From assembly GCA_918026815.1 (NCBI GenBank), contig CAKJVC010000006.1, positions 1,178,001 through 1,242,000 of the forward strand: a stretch of 64,000 nt of DNA, read 5' to 3'. This DNA is from Chalara sp. BL73. Lineage: Eukaryota; Ascomycota; Leotiomycetes; Helotiales. Below the pieces are notes generated by a model. It was not told the DNA's origin. It worked only from the letters and a program-made list of their open reading frames with translations, and ran no database searches. This document shows positions 34,981 through 44,727 of the stretch, piece by piece (position 1 is the first letter of the stretch; the number at the start of each line of letters is the position of its first letter). The translations under genes and the position numbers were made by a program.

Positions 34981-37722
34981 TTACTTTAGGACACTAACCG
35001 AGGGACTATCAGGCTCGTCGCTCTCTTTACACCCAGTCCTCCCAAAATACACCACGCTCACATCCAGCGGCCCAGCCGCATTCCCATGAATATTAATCCC
35101 CACTGGCTTCGCATCATCCTGCGTCCACCTGCCGTCCTTCTTCGCACCCTCCGGCCAGGTCAACGGCGGCACATAAGCATTGCCGCGCTCATCCTCAACA
35201 TGCAGATTCGAATCGCTGTTCCGCTCCCAGTCCCAGCACAGGTACCCATAGCCCCTGTCAGCATCGAGATTGAAGTTTGAGGTTACGAATGAGGGGTTAT
35301 GCGCTATCTGCCCGATCAGGTAGGCGGAGAAGTTCACCGGGTCGCCGAGCGGGTTACGGTGGTCGTCCCCGGTCCAACTGCGTTCGCGGAAACGGTTGCC
35401 TTCGTGCAGGATATATTCGCGGTTGTAGAGGTGGGTGTCGTTGGGGCAGCCTGCGGATTCGTACAGGTTGCGGCCGTTGCTTGAGGAGTTGCCGTTGGTG
35501 CGGAGGATGGTGTCGGGCATGGTGTCTCTGGGGTAGGGACCGGCAATAGTGAGAGGGCCTTCAAGGAAGTTTCCGGCTTTAGCGGGATCAACTTCATTGT
35601 TCTTTTCTGGGAAGCCCCATGGGCGGAGGTATTCGACTACGTTATCACCGAAGATGGCGGTGTTAAGGACAGGTGGTTTGGTTCCTGGAGCGGTGCGGAC
35701 GGGTAGCCAGGGGTTGGGTACGCCGAGGACTTCTCGAGTGAGAGAAGGGTCTGTGAGTTCTGGGTCTTTGTCGAGATTCCCAAGAACATCGACTGCATCT
35801 TGGAGAGCAGCGTTGAATGCGGAATTTACGCTGTGTCCAAGTCTAATGAGCGTCTCATCGACTTCGTTGGGTCGCCGGAGGTTTCCACTTGGCCAAAACA
35901 TTTCGGATTGTGGCTGAATGTAGCCGAGATGCACAAGTACCATACGGATATGCTCGGTGGCCTGCCAGACTGGTTCAGTTATGAAGTGGTAAATCGCCCA
36001 GCGTGCAGGGTAGGTCGCTGTTTGGGCGGCGGCTTTAACGAGCTCATAAAGGAATTTTGCGGCGCCGGCAAGAGCCTTGACGACCCATTCGAGGAGAGCG
36101 AGGAGAACTTCGCAGGTTTGAGAGATAGGGTCGTCTGCGGGATCGACACCAGAGAAGTCAGGGGGACCGTCTGGAAGCAAATCTGCTAAGTCTGGTGGAT
36201 CAACTCCGGGAGGCTCGGGTTTATCCATGTTCATTCCGCTGACATAGGAGCGCTTGAACCAGGAGAGCATGAAACGGTATGCTGTTTGAATCTCCCACGG
36301 GAAGGGAAAACCTTCGGGTGTCTTCTTGGCTGGGTCAGGTGCAATCGTTTCGCGTAGTTCTTCTAGGCCAATAGCGATCTTGTCGACGTCAAGGAGGTTC
36401 AACCATTTGGATAGTAATGCTGTGTCTCTTTTCAAGTTATCTTGAAAATTCTGGCCTTTGAGGTTCCGGGGGTGCTTCACTGGCCCTTCGTTCAGGCTGG
36501 CTTGAAGTTTGCCATCTCCGCCTTCATTAGGTTCTGCATATACTTCGATGAGTGTCTGAGAAATTGCTTCAGCGAGCCACAGCGGCAAGGCTCCTTCAGT
36601 TTCGAGGAGCTTGTCACGTTGCTTCTGGCTGGAGTTATCTGTCCCCTCTGGAAGTTGCACCCGCAAGTCGCCTTGCTTTGCATCGACTGGCAAGTCATCG
36701 ATATTTTGCGGAATTTGACAGGCAAAGTACAATGCTGAGTCAGCTACAGACGGGTAACTTGGCTGCCAACCAATGAACGAATCTTGTGGCAGTCTACCAT
36801 CCTTGGTGCACTGATAGTTCCAAGCATCGATGTGATTCTCAATCAGGTGATGTCGTTGCCAATGAGTTCTAAATGGCCCACCACACTGCTCATTGACGAA
36901 TGAATGAGCTATGATATCTGTTCCAGCGTGGACTATCCAGCCCATTGAAAATGCAAGAAGTTGGTCGCCGTGTTCCCGAGTAGATTTGTCTTCACTGTTC
37001 ATCATGCTTCTAGCTTTCTCGATTAGCCGAGCAGGAATGACACTCGTACGCCGATAATGTGTCATATCACTCCAGCAGAAGGCTTGTTCATCAACACCAC
37101 CACGCATTTTAAGAGAAAACCAACTAAATAAGTCGACTTCAGTAAGGAGCTCTTTCTGAGCTAGGGCAATGATGCCCTCCTTGAGCGCCGTCAACGCATC
37201 GGCAAGAGCAGTCAACAGGTTTCCGCCAAGGTCATCAATGACCTCCCCGGCCTTATCGATGATTGGTCCAATCGTTTCATCGTATATTTCTTTGAAATCG
37301 CGCCAGAGTTTTCGAAGTGAAATGATGAAGCGTAGAATCTTGGCCCAGCCGTCAGGCACCTCAGAAGAAAGTATGGTAAGAATACCATCCCAAGGATCCT
37401 CAAGGTAACCTTTGTCATCCAAGTAGTAGAGTAGATTCATGGCAAGCATGATCTCGTCGCATGGAATCCACGGCTTGTTGTAGTCTTGGAGGAAGAAGAA
37501 CATATCCGGCCCGATGGCTCCAACGGCCGTGAATTTCTCCCAAGTATCCATAACATCAGCACACTTCTTTCGACCGAGCGCTGCAACCAGGTCGGGTAGT
37601 AGCTTTTGCTCGCCTCGAAGCTGTCCATCGCTAGGCCGAATGAACTCGTCGGTGACATCAGATGATCTAAGAAAATCCGCCACACGTCGTGCCGTATAGA
37701 TATGGGTAAAAGGGCCTGGCAT
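34981..37722 (-). CDS. Large zinc-dependent phospholipase C-like protein
   Basis: A single-exon gene of 913 residues. The start is the ATG at 37722 (MPGPFTHIYTARR); an in-frame TTG four codons earlier is unlikely. The N-terminal 300 residues match the Zn-dependent phospholipase C (Zn_dep_PLPC) fold. Visible candidate metal ligands are H7 (GPFTH), D73 (AIGPDMFFFLQDY), H265 and D269 and H273 (HAGTDIIAHSF), and H287/H291/E295/H297 (THWQRHHLIENHIDAW). It has no signal peptide. The remaining 600 residues contain helical stretches (about 555-590, WVVKALAGAAKFLYELVKAA) and a C-terminal region (RTNGNSSSNGRNLYES, WDWERNSDSNLHVEDERG) I cannot assign. The expected activity is hydrolysis of phospholipid head groups; only the fold is supported. 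The lack of introns in 2.7 kb contrasts with most neighbours. It is divergent from the His-rich gene at 39150. Confidence 0.75.
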   Translation of the reverse strand: MPGPFTHIYTARRVADFLRSSDVTDEFIRPSDGQLRGEQKLLPDLVAALGRKKCADVMDTWEKFTAVGAIGPDMFFFLQDYNKPWIPCDEIMLAMNLLYYLDDKGYLEDPWDGILTILSSEVPDGWAKILRFIISLRKLWRDFKEIYDETIGPIIDKAGEVIDDLGGNLLTALADALTALKEGIIALAQKELLTEVDLFSWFSLKMRGGVDEQAFCWSDMTHYRRTSVIPARLIEKARSMMNSEDKSTREHGDQLLAFSMGWIVHAGTDIIAHSFVNEQCGGPFRTHWQRHHLIENHIDAWNYQCTKDGRLPQDSFIGWQPSYPSVADSALYFACQIPQNIDDLPVDAKQGDLRVQLPEGTDNSSQKQRDKLLETEGALPLWLAEAISQTLIEVYAEPNEGGDGKLQASLNEGPVKHPRNLKGQNFQDNLKRDTALLSKWLNLLDVDKIAIGLEELRETIAPDPAKKTPEGFPFPWEIQTAYRFMLSWFKRSYVSGMNMDKPEPPGVDPPDLADLLPDGPPDFSGVDPADDPISQTCEVLLALLEWVVKALAGAAKFLYELVKAAAQTATYPARWAIYHFITEPVWQATEHIRMVLVHLGYIQPQSEMFWPSGNLRRPNEVDETLIRLGHSVNSAFNAALQDAVDVLGNLDKDPELTDPSLTREVLGVPNPWLPVRTAPGTKPPVLNTAIFGDNVVEYLRPWGFPEKNNEVDPAKAGNFLEGPLTIAGPYPRDTMPDTILRTNGNSSSNGRNLYESAGCPNDTHLYNREYILHEGNRFRERSWTGDDHRNPLGDPVNFSAYLIGQIAHNPSFVTSNFNLDADRGYGYLCWDWERNSDSNLHVEDERGNAYVPPLTWPEGAKKDGRWTQDDAKPVGINIHGNAAGPLDVSVVYFGRTGCKESDEPDSPSVSVLK

Positions 37723-38109
37723 TTTGAATTTCAATATCTAGAAAGAGGCAGTAGAAGTAGAGCTAGAAAATCCCTCCACAGTACAATTGAAGAGACAACT
37801 ATGTGATATAAACTCTATGGAAAATTGGGGGAGGTTCCGGACTTTCTCAGTGAATGGTCCTTCCAAGAAAGCGTAATGCTCCGTACTTGTTAAGCCCGCC
37901 CGTGGATATGATCCATCACTTGAGGGGTGCGTATCTGCAAGCCCAGCTGAGGTTCAATGCATGATGGACCACCCAATGCCACCATATCTGATTCGAGCTG
38001 AAACCGGCCCCTCAAACTGACTTCTCAGCTACGAACACAGTTGCAAACTTTCTGCTCGAAAATCGGGTTTCAAGTGACGCGGGTGCTTAGAAAAAGGCAA
38101 TACTGGTCT

Positions 38110-38660
38110 ACGAAGTAGGTGTGGCAGGAAACGATAGGTCTTATTACCATATAATATATAGCTTTCCAAGTCCTGATTTCTCAAGGCGCGCACTCAAAAA
38201 ACTATCAACATTAACAAAATAAAAGTAATTGTTAATATCTCCACAAAAATACTTGTAAACTTAACGGCACGTATTGGAAATTAAAGCCTATGTATTAAAA
38301 CAACTTTTAGAAATAATTTTGTTACGTATTTATTTAAAATCAGCAGTATACAATAAGTTTTGTACTAGATTTGAAGATTTTTATACTTTAAATATTAATA
38401 ATTTTAATTTAGTTTTGTTTGTTTTAACGTTAAATAATACTTTATTATATAAAATAACAATATATGTATATAAACGAAAGTGTTAAAACTTATTTAACAT
38501 ATAAATTTACAAACAAATACAAAATGTACCGATTATACTGTACTTGCAAGTTTTAGCAGGCGAGACGAGCCCTGTGAAACTGTATCAAAGTGTAAGTAAT
38601 AAATTTTATTACTACACAACAATAACACTTTTACACATATTCAAAAGTATGTCTATACTA
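38110..38660. repeat. AT-rich island, possibly a RIP-mutated repeat
   Basis: The sequence becomes strongly AT-biased, most extreme at 38220-38520, with runs of TTTAAATATTAATAATTTT type and almost no CpG. A 70-codon frame (38274-38486, Lys/Leu/Asn/Tyr-rich) is what AT-rich sequence gives by chance. In ascomycetes such islands are usually repeats mutated C-to-T by RIP; I cannot identify the original element. It sits between two divergent genes. Confidence 0.5.
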
Positions 38661-38695
38661 GCTGCGTGATGTGTACCCCGCTTTTTCTCATTGTA

Positions 38696-38818
38696 GGTGG
38701 CGCCAGCCATAAGTTTTGTTACGCCGCTATTTTTCTGCCACCAACCAAATCATTCCGCCTATAGAAAACAAACCTTGCAGAGGAAGGTGGTATAACAAAA
38801 CTTACGGCTGGCATCACC
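38696..38818. mobile_element. 123-bp MITE-like inverted-repeat element
   Basis: The ends 38696-38721 and 38793-38818 form a 26-bp imperfect inverted repeat (three mismatches; shared core TAAGTTTTGTTA). The interior is about 70 bp and has no coding capacity. GTA occurs directly outside each end (38693-38695 and 38819-38821), consistent with a 3-bp target duplication. That would suit a PIF/Harbinger-like or other 3-bp-TSD element, but this is unproven. The whole unit can fold into one long hairpin. Confidence 0.6.
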
Positions 38819-39149
38819 GTAAGCCGCAGAATCTGCCAGTAATTGCGCATTTACCCCGCCATCGCCGGCTTTTTGCAGGAGCTGAAGAAGCCTGGTATTC
38901 AGCTCTAGCATAGTTCCATTGCCTCTCTGGGGGCTCAACAGTGTCTTCCCAATTGATGAACATGCCCTCTTTTTTCTTTTCAATTACCATTGCAGTTGCC
39001 AACTGTGTTCAATGTGGTGACAGTTATTTCTATCTTTAAAGCTCGCAATCTTTGGCTTTCCAATTCTCAGGTCAAGGACTAATGGACTTCTAGAGTTTCG
39101 ATTACTAAAGCTGTCAATATAAGTCCGAGAGGTCGCCCCATCCGGCGAT

Positions 39150-40454
39150 ATGAGCAATCCTCATGGCCCCTTTGAAAAGCTGGTCGACGTAGTGAAGGGT
39201 GTGAAAGAAGCAGCATGTGGTGAAGACGATAGAAGTAGCAAATCTAGCCAGCACGATCACAAAGAGCATAGAGAACACCACCATGAACACCACCACAAGC
39301 CCCAGCACGAACATCACTGCGACAATGACAGAAAAATAATTGTCAACGTAAATGTTGGTTATGGTGGCGGTGGGTGCTGTCCACCTTCAATTGGAACCGG
39401 CACGGGAACACCGACTCCTCCAGGCCGTCCCATTCATACCACTGGCACCTCCGATGGTACTATCACAGGTGGCTTGGGGGCACCTACCGCGATTACCCAA
39501 GTTATAACTCGAGGTCCGGATGTCTGGCCAGGTCCACGCTCGAAGCTTTTCCTTCCGTTCCTCTTTATCAGAGCCACTGCCGGCGATACAGGCACTCGTC
39601 CCATCCAAGGATCATTTTGGGAATCCCCAGATATCCTCATAATGCCTAATATGACACCCGCGGCCGCTCCAGCTCTGCCCCCTGATCTTGGAGGATTTGC
39701 CAGAGCTGGTGTTCCCAATACAGTTTATGCACATGTTTGGAACCTAGGTCAGGCACCGGCTTGGGGCTGCTTAGTTGAGTTTTACTGGTTCAATCCCACA
39801 CTTGGATTCAGTGGGGATCAAGCGAATCTCATCGGAAAAACGTATACAGACTTGGGGCCTAGGGGAGGCCCTAAGTCTCACAGGCTTGTCAAGTGTCCAC
39901 TGGCTTGGAATGCCTCATTCTTGAATGGCGGGCACGAGTGTCTTGTTGTACGCATCAGCCAGCCCTGTTCAGACCCATTGTCAAACCCACGCTGGGACGC
40001 ATCTCAAAACCGCCATATCGGACAACGTAACATCCACGTCATGTCCGCTGCAGAGGCCGCAGCAAAGCCAACCCTCGGCCTAAACATTGGACCTCTGTTT
40101 GGCCAACCTGCAAACGTTGCTGTGAAACGTGCAGAAACAACTACCATGCCCTGGCTGCATCTTGTGACCAACTCTCGAAATGTCCTTCCCAGAACTGCTA
40201 CTGCGAATGGAGATGTGGGTATTACGGCTGCGACTAACATGGGCGCTGACTTGCCTAAACTCGGTGCCGTGGTTAATCCTCGAGCGGTGGGACTAATTGG
40301 AAATGAGACAGGTGTGGTTGGTGATGGGAAGAAAGTAGGGTTCGTGGCAACGGATGGTGACCCTGGACAGGGAGGAGCGCACGTGTACCGGGTTAGCGGG
40401 GCGCAGAATGGGACGACATTTGGAGGTTATACAGTGGTTGTCCTTGGGAGTTAA
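39150..40454 (+). CDS. His-rich protein with a predicted beta-sandwich (CARDB-like) domain
   Basis: An intronless frame of 434 residues from ATG 39150. Residues about 30-60 are a His/Asp/Glu-rich run (SQHDHKEHREHHHEHHHKPQ), a likely metal-binding or low-complexity segment. Next comes IIVNVNVGYGGGGCCPPS and a Gly/Thr/Pro linker. The middle (about 125-270) contains DILIMPN, GVPNTVYAHVWNLGQAPAWG, VEFYWFNPTLGF, HECLVVRISQPCSDPL and IGQRNIHV. That pattern recalls bacterial-type immunoglobulin-like/CARDB domains (PNxVYVRVxNxG...). The C-terminal 130 residues are Gly/Ala/Val-rich and unassigned. It has no signal peptide. It diverges from the Zn-phospholipase-like gene, which is also intronless; a shared origin or role is inference. 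Confidence 0.62.
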   Translation: MSNPHGPFEKLVDVVKGVKEAACGEDDRSSKSSQHDHKEHREHHHEHHHKPQHEHHCDNDRKIIVNVNVGYGGGGCCPPSIGTGTGTPTPPGRPIHTTGTSDGTITGGLGAPTAITQVITRGPDVWPGPRSKLFLPFLFIRATAGDTGTRPIQGSFWESPDILIMPNMTPAAAPALPPDLGGFARAGVPNTVYAHVWNLGQAPAWGCLVEFYWFNPTLGFSGDQANLIGKTYTDLGPRGGPKSHRLVKCPLAWNASFLNGGHECLVVRISQPCSDPLSNPRWDASQNRHIGQRNIHVMSAAEAAAKPTLGLNIGPLFGQPANVAVKRAETTTMPWLHLVTNSRNVLPRTATANGDVGITAATNMGADLPKLGAVVNPRAVGLIGNETGVVGDGKKVGFVATDGDPGQGGAHVYRVSGAQNGTTFGGYTVVVLGS

Positions 40455-40892
40455 GGTTGATGGTAAGGGTGCAGGAATTCAATGTATAGTCTTGGTGTTG
40501 AGTTTGCTAGCCTGAATTGAAACCGAAGTATAAAGTACGGTTTGTGATTTAGACAAACTATAAAGTGCGAAGACCGGCCTTGAACCCCTTTTCTTTTTTA
40601 GCTTAAGATTTTTACTATTATACTACTGTCGCTTACTGTGTTTATCCATGCACAGCGTGTGTCGTACATTATATAAAGTTTACTAACTACAGACACCACA
40701 TAAGTAGCCGATTTGGTGAAGATATTTCTAAGCGGGGTCAGCAATAGGCATAATCAGCAAGCTACAACCAGTGGCAGTGCATGCACGGTTGCATCACACA
40801 CTTCAGCGCCGATTATGGACAACTGCCTTAAAAATTGTCTGGAAATCTAAACAAAACTCATAGAATTGAGGTCCAGTATACTTTCGCTAGCC

Positions 40893-43863
40893 ATGTTTTG
40901 CGATTATTGTCGGAGCCTGTTCGAATTGCGGCAGAAGGTGGAACGATATAACCCTCCTCTTCAGAAGAGCCTCGCAGGTATTTCGGGGACTCCCAGTGCA
41001 CCATCGCTTCAGCCTCGCGTCGAGCACGAAAATGAGGAAGACAGAGAATGGAGCGAATTCAAAGAGATACACAAGCTACAGCGGAGAAGGACTCGCCTGA
41101 AGGAGGGACCGAATGAAAAACCGAAAATAGAAATCTACGGAGATGCCGAAGACTTCTTTACACCTAGCCTTCTCTGGTGGAAAGTCCCGATAGGAAGTGA
41201 CGGCCTTAAGCCCGGAGAGTCCCATGTCCCAAGCGCAGAATGCCAGATATGTAAGATGATATTTAGCAACATCTCTGCCTCCCTTGTCAGAGCACTACTC
41301 AAGAAGAATAACTACCAAGAGAACAATTCGATATCATTCGTCTATCAGTTGAAGAGCACGAAAAACTCCAAACAAATAATGCCAACTGAGGAAGCGATAT
41401 TGTCAATTTGGCTTGAGGTCAGACAAGAACTTCTTCCGATGGCAAAGCTTCAGATAATGCAGAAGCCTCATGAGTATATACACTAACCTTTGACTTCACA
41501 AGTCCATAGCTAAATAAGCACATGAAGGCATCCCTTTATGTCTGGCTGACAGTCATGTCGAGTCCACCAATACTGGGTCAACGGAAACACTGGCTCTCGC
41601 GGCTTCATGGATTCGCGAGTGCAATTTATGCCATTCCAGATGCGCTCGTTCTAGGAACCGTGGCCGAAAACTCCCAACGCGTCTTATACATGTTGGTACC
41701 AGAAATGGAGCCAAAAAACTGCATCTGTGGATTCCGAAGGATCTAACCAAATCCGTCCAATACGTCGCTCTCAGCTATCGCTGGAGTAAGTTACCGGAGG
41801 TGATTTTGACAAAAGCTTCGCAGGCTTCTCTTTGCGAAGAGATTTCCTTCAATCTCCTTCCTCAATCTAACCAAGACGCGATCAAAATCACTCGTCACCT
41901 TGGAATCGAAAATCTCTGGATTGATGCCTTATGTATCCTTCAAGACATGGATGAAGCAAGCGATTGGCTTAAAGAGTCGTCCCGTATGGGCGACATATAT
42001 ACGTTCGCATACCTCACAATTTCTGCTTCCCAGGCATCTGCAGGCAAAGTAGGATGCTTTGCTGAGCATCCGCCTCTTGAGGTGAGGTTTCCCCAAAGGC
42101 GTAGCATCACAACAACTTCAAGTTATCGTCGACCAAAACTCGAGTGTGATAACCAGACACGAACAAAGACGGAAATTCATATAGACTCAGCGGCTACTGA
42201 TCTCAGCGTTGAAAGATTAGAAGCTCAGGTAGTATCTCCCTCAGTAAATATTGATATAAAACAACAAAGTCGACTTTTCGAGGATGGAGATGACAGGTTC
42301 ATGCCGATGACGACGGTGTCTATGCTTACTCCAGAAGAGACAGGCTTAGAGATGTTGCTACGACAGGGCATAGGTGAAAATCCCAAGTCAAAACTTCTTC
42401 GCAGCTTCTATGCCAAACTGAGGAAAATCCAGTGTTTAAGAGGAGGGCCACGACATAGATAACAAAGGTACCCAGGTGGATCAAATTCTCCATCGGTGGG
42501 TGGGAATTTTGACCCCTTCTTCACAGAATAAGGAAAATGTATATCTTTCTGAAGAAGAGAAGATCGAAGGAGAAGTCTTGACTATTCTGACGCGTCTTCG
42601 CAACTGGCAAACGAGGAGCTGTTCCCAAAACTCCAGACCGATAACGAGATTATTTGGCCAACACACTCTCCCAGGCGGTCTCTGCGAAGCTAGCTCCATT
42701 CCCATGGTTGACGTATCTCTCCTATCCTTGGAGAGACAACGAGGGGAAGTTCTCCGAAAGCAAATAGCACAAAACCCAGAACAAGTGACTCCTTATCACC
42801 GACACAATCAACTTCACCGCTATCAATCGCAACGAGAGTTCGTCCGAGATGAAGTGGAATCGGACATAATTATCAAGACCCTCCAGACGGATCTCTGGGC
42901 GACTGAAGTTGACGCTAGTCCCTTAAGCCGGCGAGCCTGGACTCTCCAGGAGCGCTTACTATCCACCAGGGTTCTGCACTTTACTCAAAGCCAGGTCTTC
43001 TGGGAATGCCAGTCAGCAAAGGCTGCGAGGCACGGCCACAACCGGAACCGAAAATTTCTACCCAAAACAAACCTATATACGAAAATGATTCGGATTCCGA
43101 GGAGTCGAAGCCCGTCCCTCTGTTGGACGGTGTGGCATTGACTCCATTGGATAAACACTGGGAGGAGATTGTGGAGCTCTATACAGATGCTAACCTCACA
43201 AGACCAGAGGACAAATTAGTTGCTATATCCAGCTTAGCCAAAGAAGTTCAAGCGCGAACAAAAGACCAGTATTACGCTGGCTTATGGGGTAAAAGGTTCA
43301 CGAGAGATCTCCTATACTGTCTTGAAGTCCCGCAGCAGCGTCCATCCTTTACCTACCGAGCACCATCGTGGTCATGGGCGTCAGTTAATGGCCGAGTCAG
43401 CTTTATATCGAAGCGCCCAAAAAGGGTGACTCCAGCGTCAACCATCCATAGGATATGGACACTTGGCATTGACGGGAAGCGAGGATCAACCAGTCAAATC
43501 AAAGACAGCTCTTTTGATATTTCGGCTCCTACCACAAGAATCCTGAGATATGAGAAGCAGGGAAGCAGCTTTCGATTAATCCTCACGGATGAGCTGTCGG
43601 ATCGTGCTAGCCCAGCTGAGTTCTTTCCAGATACGATGACGGAGACTTTCCCGAGGGATGCTATCTGTCTTCCTATTGTGTACTATGAAGAAGCGATAAT
43701 GGGCCTTGAAAACAAAAGGCATTTCTGGCTTGCTGGTTTGCTGGCACAGCCAACTGGAGACTTTCGCGGTGAATACCGCCGGATTGGAGTTTTTCGGATG
43801 AGCGAGCAGAGCGGAAGGAAGTGGTTTGAAGGATTGGAGTGGGAGACTATCTCTGTCGTTTGA
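40893..43863 (+). pseudogene. HET-domain gene with frameshifts and an unusual insertion
   Basis: Exon 1 (40893-41473) opens with a Cys-containing N-terminus (MFCDYCRSLFEL) and is joined over a 79-bp intron (GTATAT...CTGACAG) to HVESTNTGSTETLALAASWI. The HET domain then follows: YVALSYRWSK, ENLWIDALCILQDMDEASDW and MGDIYTFAYLTISASQ. The usual next block (RAWTLQERLLSTRVLHFTQ with VFWEC) appears only about 270 residues later, at 42930; the intervening sequence is polar and unassigned. The frame breaks near 42437 and again near 43015, where VFWECQSAK is out of frame with GCEARPQPEPK. The C-terminal PSWSWASVNGRVSF block and the end at 43863 are in the last frame. The 42437 break could be a 34-bp intron, but the second has no splice solution, so the gene is probably dead. 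HET proteins trigger incompatibility cell death. Confidence 0.75.
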
Positions 43864-44727
43864 GGGAGCTCGGCCATGATTCACCTGATATCCTTGTAAG
43901 GCATGAATCTCGAAATATGAAATCCCTCGTACCCCCGTGATGATTTCCTGGTTACCGAACTTCGGGATGAAGATACCGCGCTATTCCGCAATGCATCCAC
44001 GCCCTAAAGGTGTCTCATCAAGGCCAGCGTCGCCTTCGTCACCCGGACACAGACAACTCAACTGGAGCAACCAGCATTCGCTCTGCAGTCTCGAATGCAC
44101 TTTTCTCTCTTCGTAAACTGGCTCCTGGTACTGGCGTAGTCGATATTAAAATATCGGGGCAGTGACTCGCTGGGTCCTGATGAGCATAAGCTGGTGAACA
44201 TGCTTACCAGCCTCGTCCAAGAAACGGAGTTAGCAGAAACCCACGATAAGCCGAGAGGTGGTGAAGGAAAGTGGAAGACAAGGAGTATAAATGCTGTTCA
44301 GCTTGGTTTGCAGCAAACATATATTTATAACGTAACCCGCCGCCGCGTGGCCAGCCCATCCCCGGTTACCTAATTTCAAAATCACATAGCTCCACGAAAG
44401 TCAGGCAGTATATCAGGAGATAGAGTACCCTTCCGCTACCAATAGAATAAGCTTGTTCTTGCTATGGATGAGCCAAAGGAGAGTGCGACCATTTGTTGCG
44501 TGAATTTGGAAAGCAGAATTGTCCTAATGTCTGCAAAAGATAGCGGGTATAATTTTCAAATCTACCAAAAGGTGGCTTCACCTAAGGGGTATTGAATTAT
44601 CTATGTACTTATAGGCAAATAAATAACAACGTGTGAGCTATCCAGACACCTTGTAGGAAAGTTCACGAAGGCGTAAGTTTATTCGCCGGGTAACAGGTGG
44701 GTATTAGCAATTACTAATCCGCTGTGC
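43864..44727. other. Intergenic stretch
   Basis: No feature recognised. It is the shared 3' region of the convergent HET pseudogene and M20 gene. Confidence 0.35.

Noticed and set aside
35277..36776. Several plus-strand frames antisense to the Zn-phospholipase-like gene
   Set aside because: Shadow frames of a long real gene on the minus strand with coherent motifs.
38274..38486. 70-codon frame in AT-rich DNA
   Set aside because: Composition alone explains it; no motif, and it lies wholly in the AT island.
42433..42467. A 34-bp GT...AG segment that would restore phase in the HET gene
   Set aside because: Donor GTTTAA is poor and a second downstream break has no splice solution, so I treat the gene as broken.
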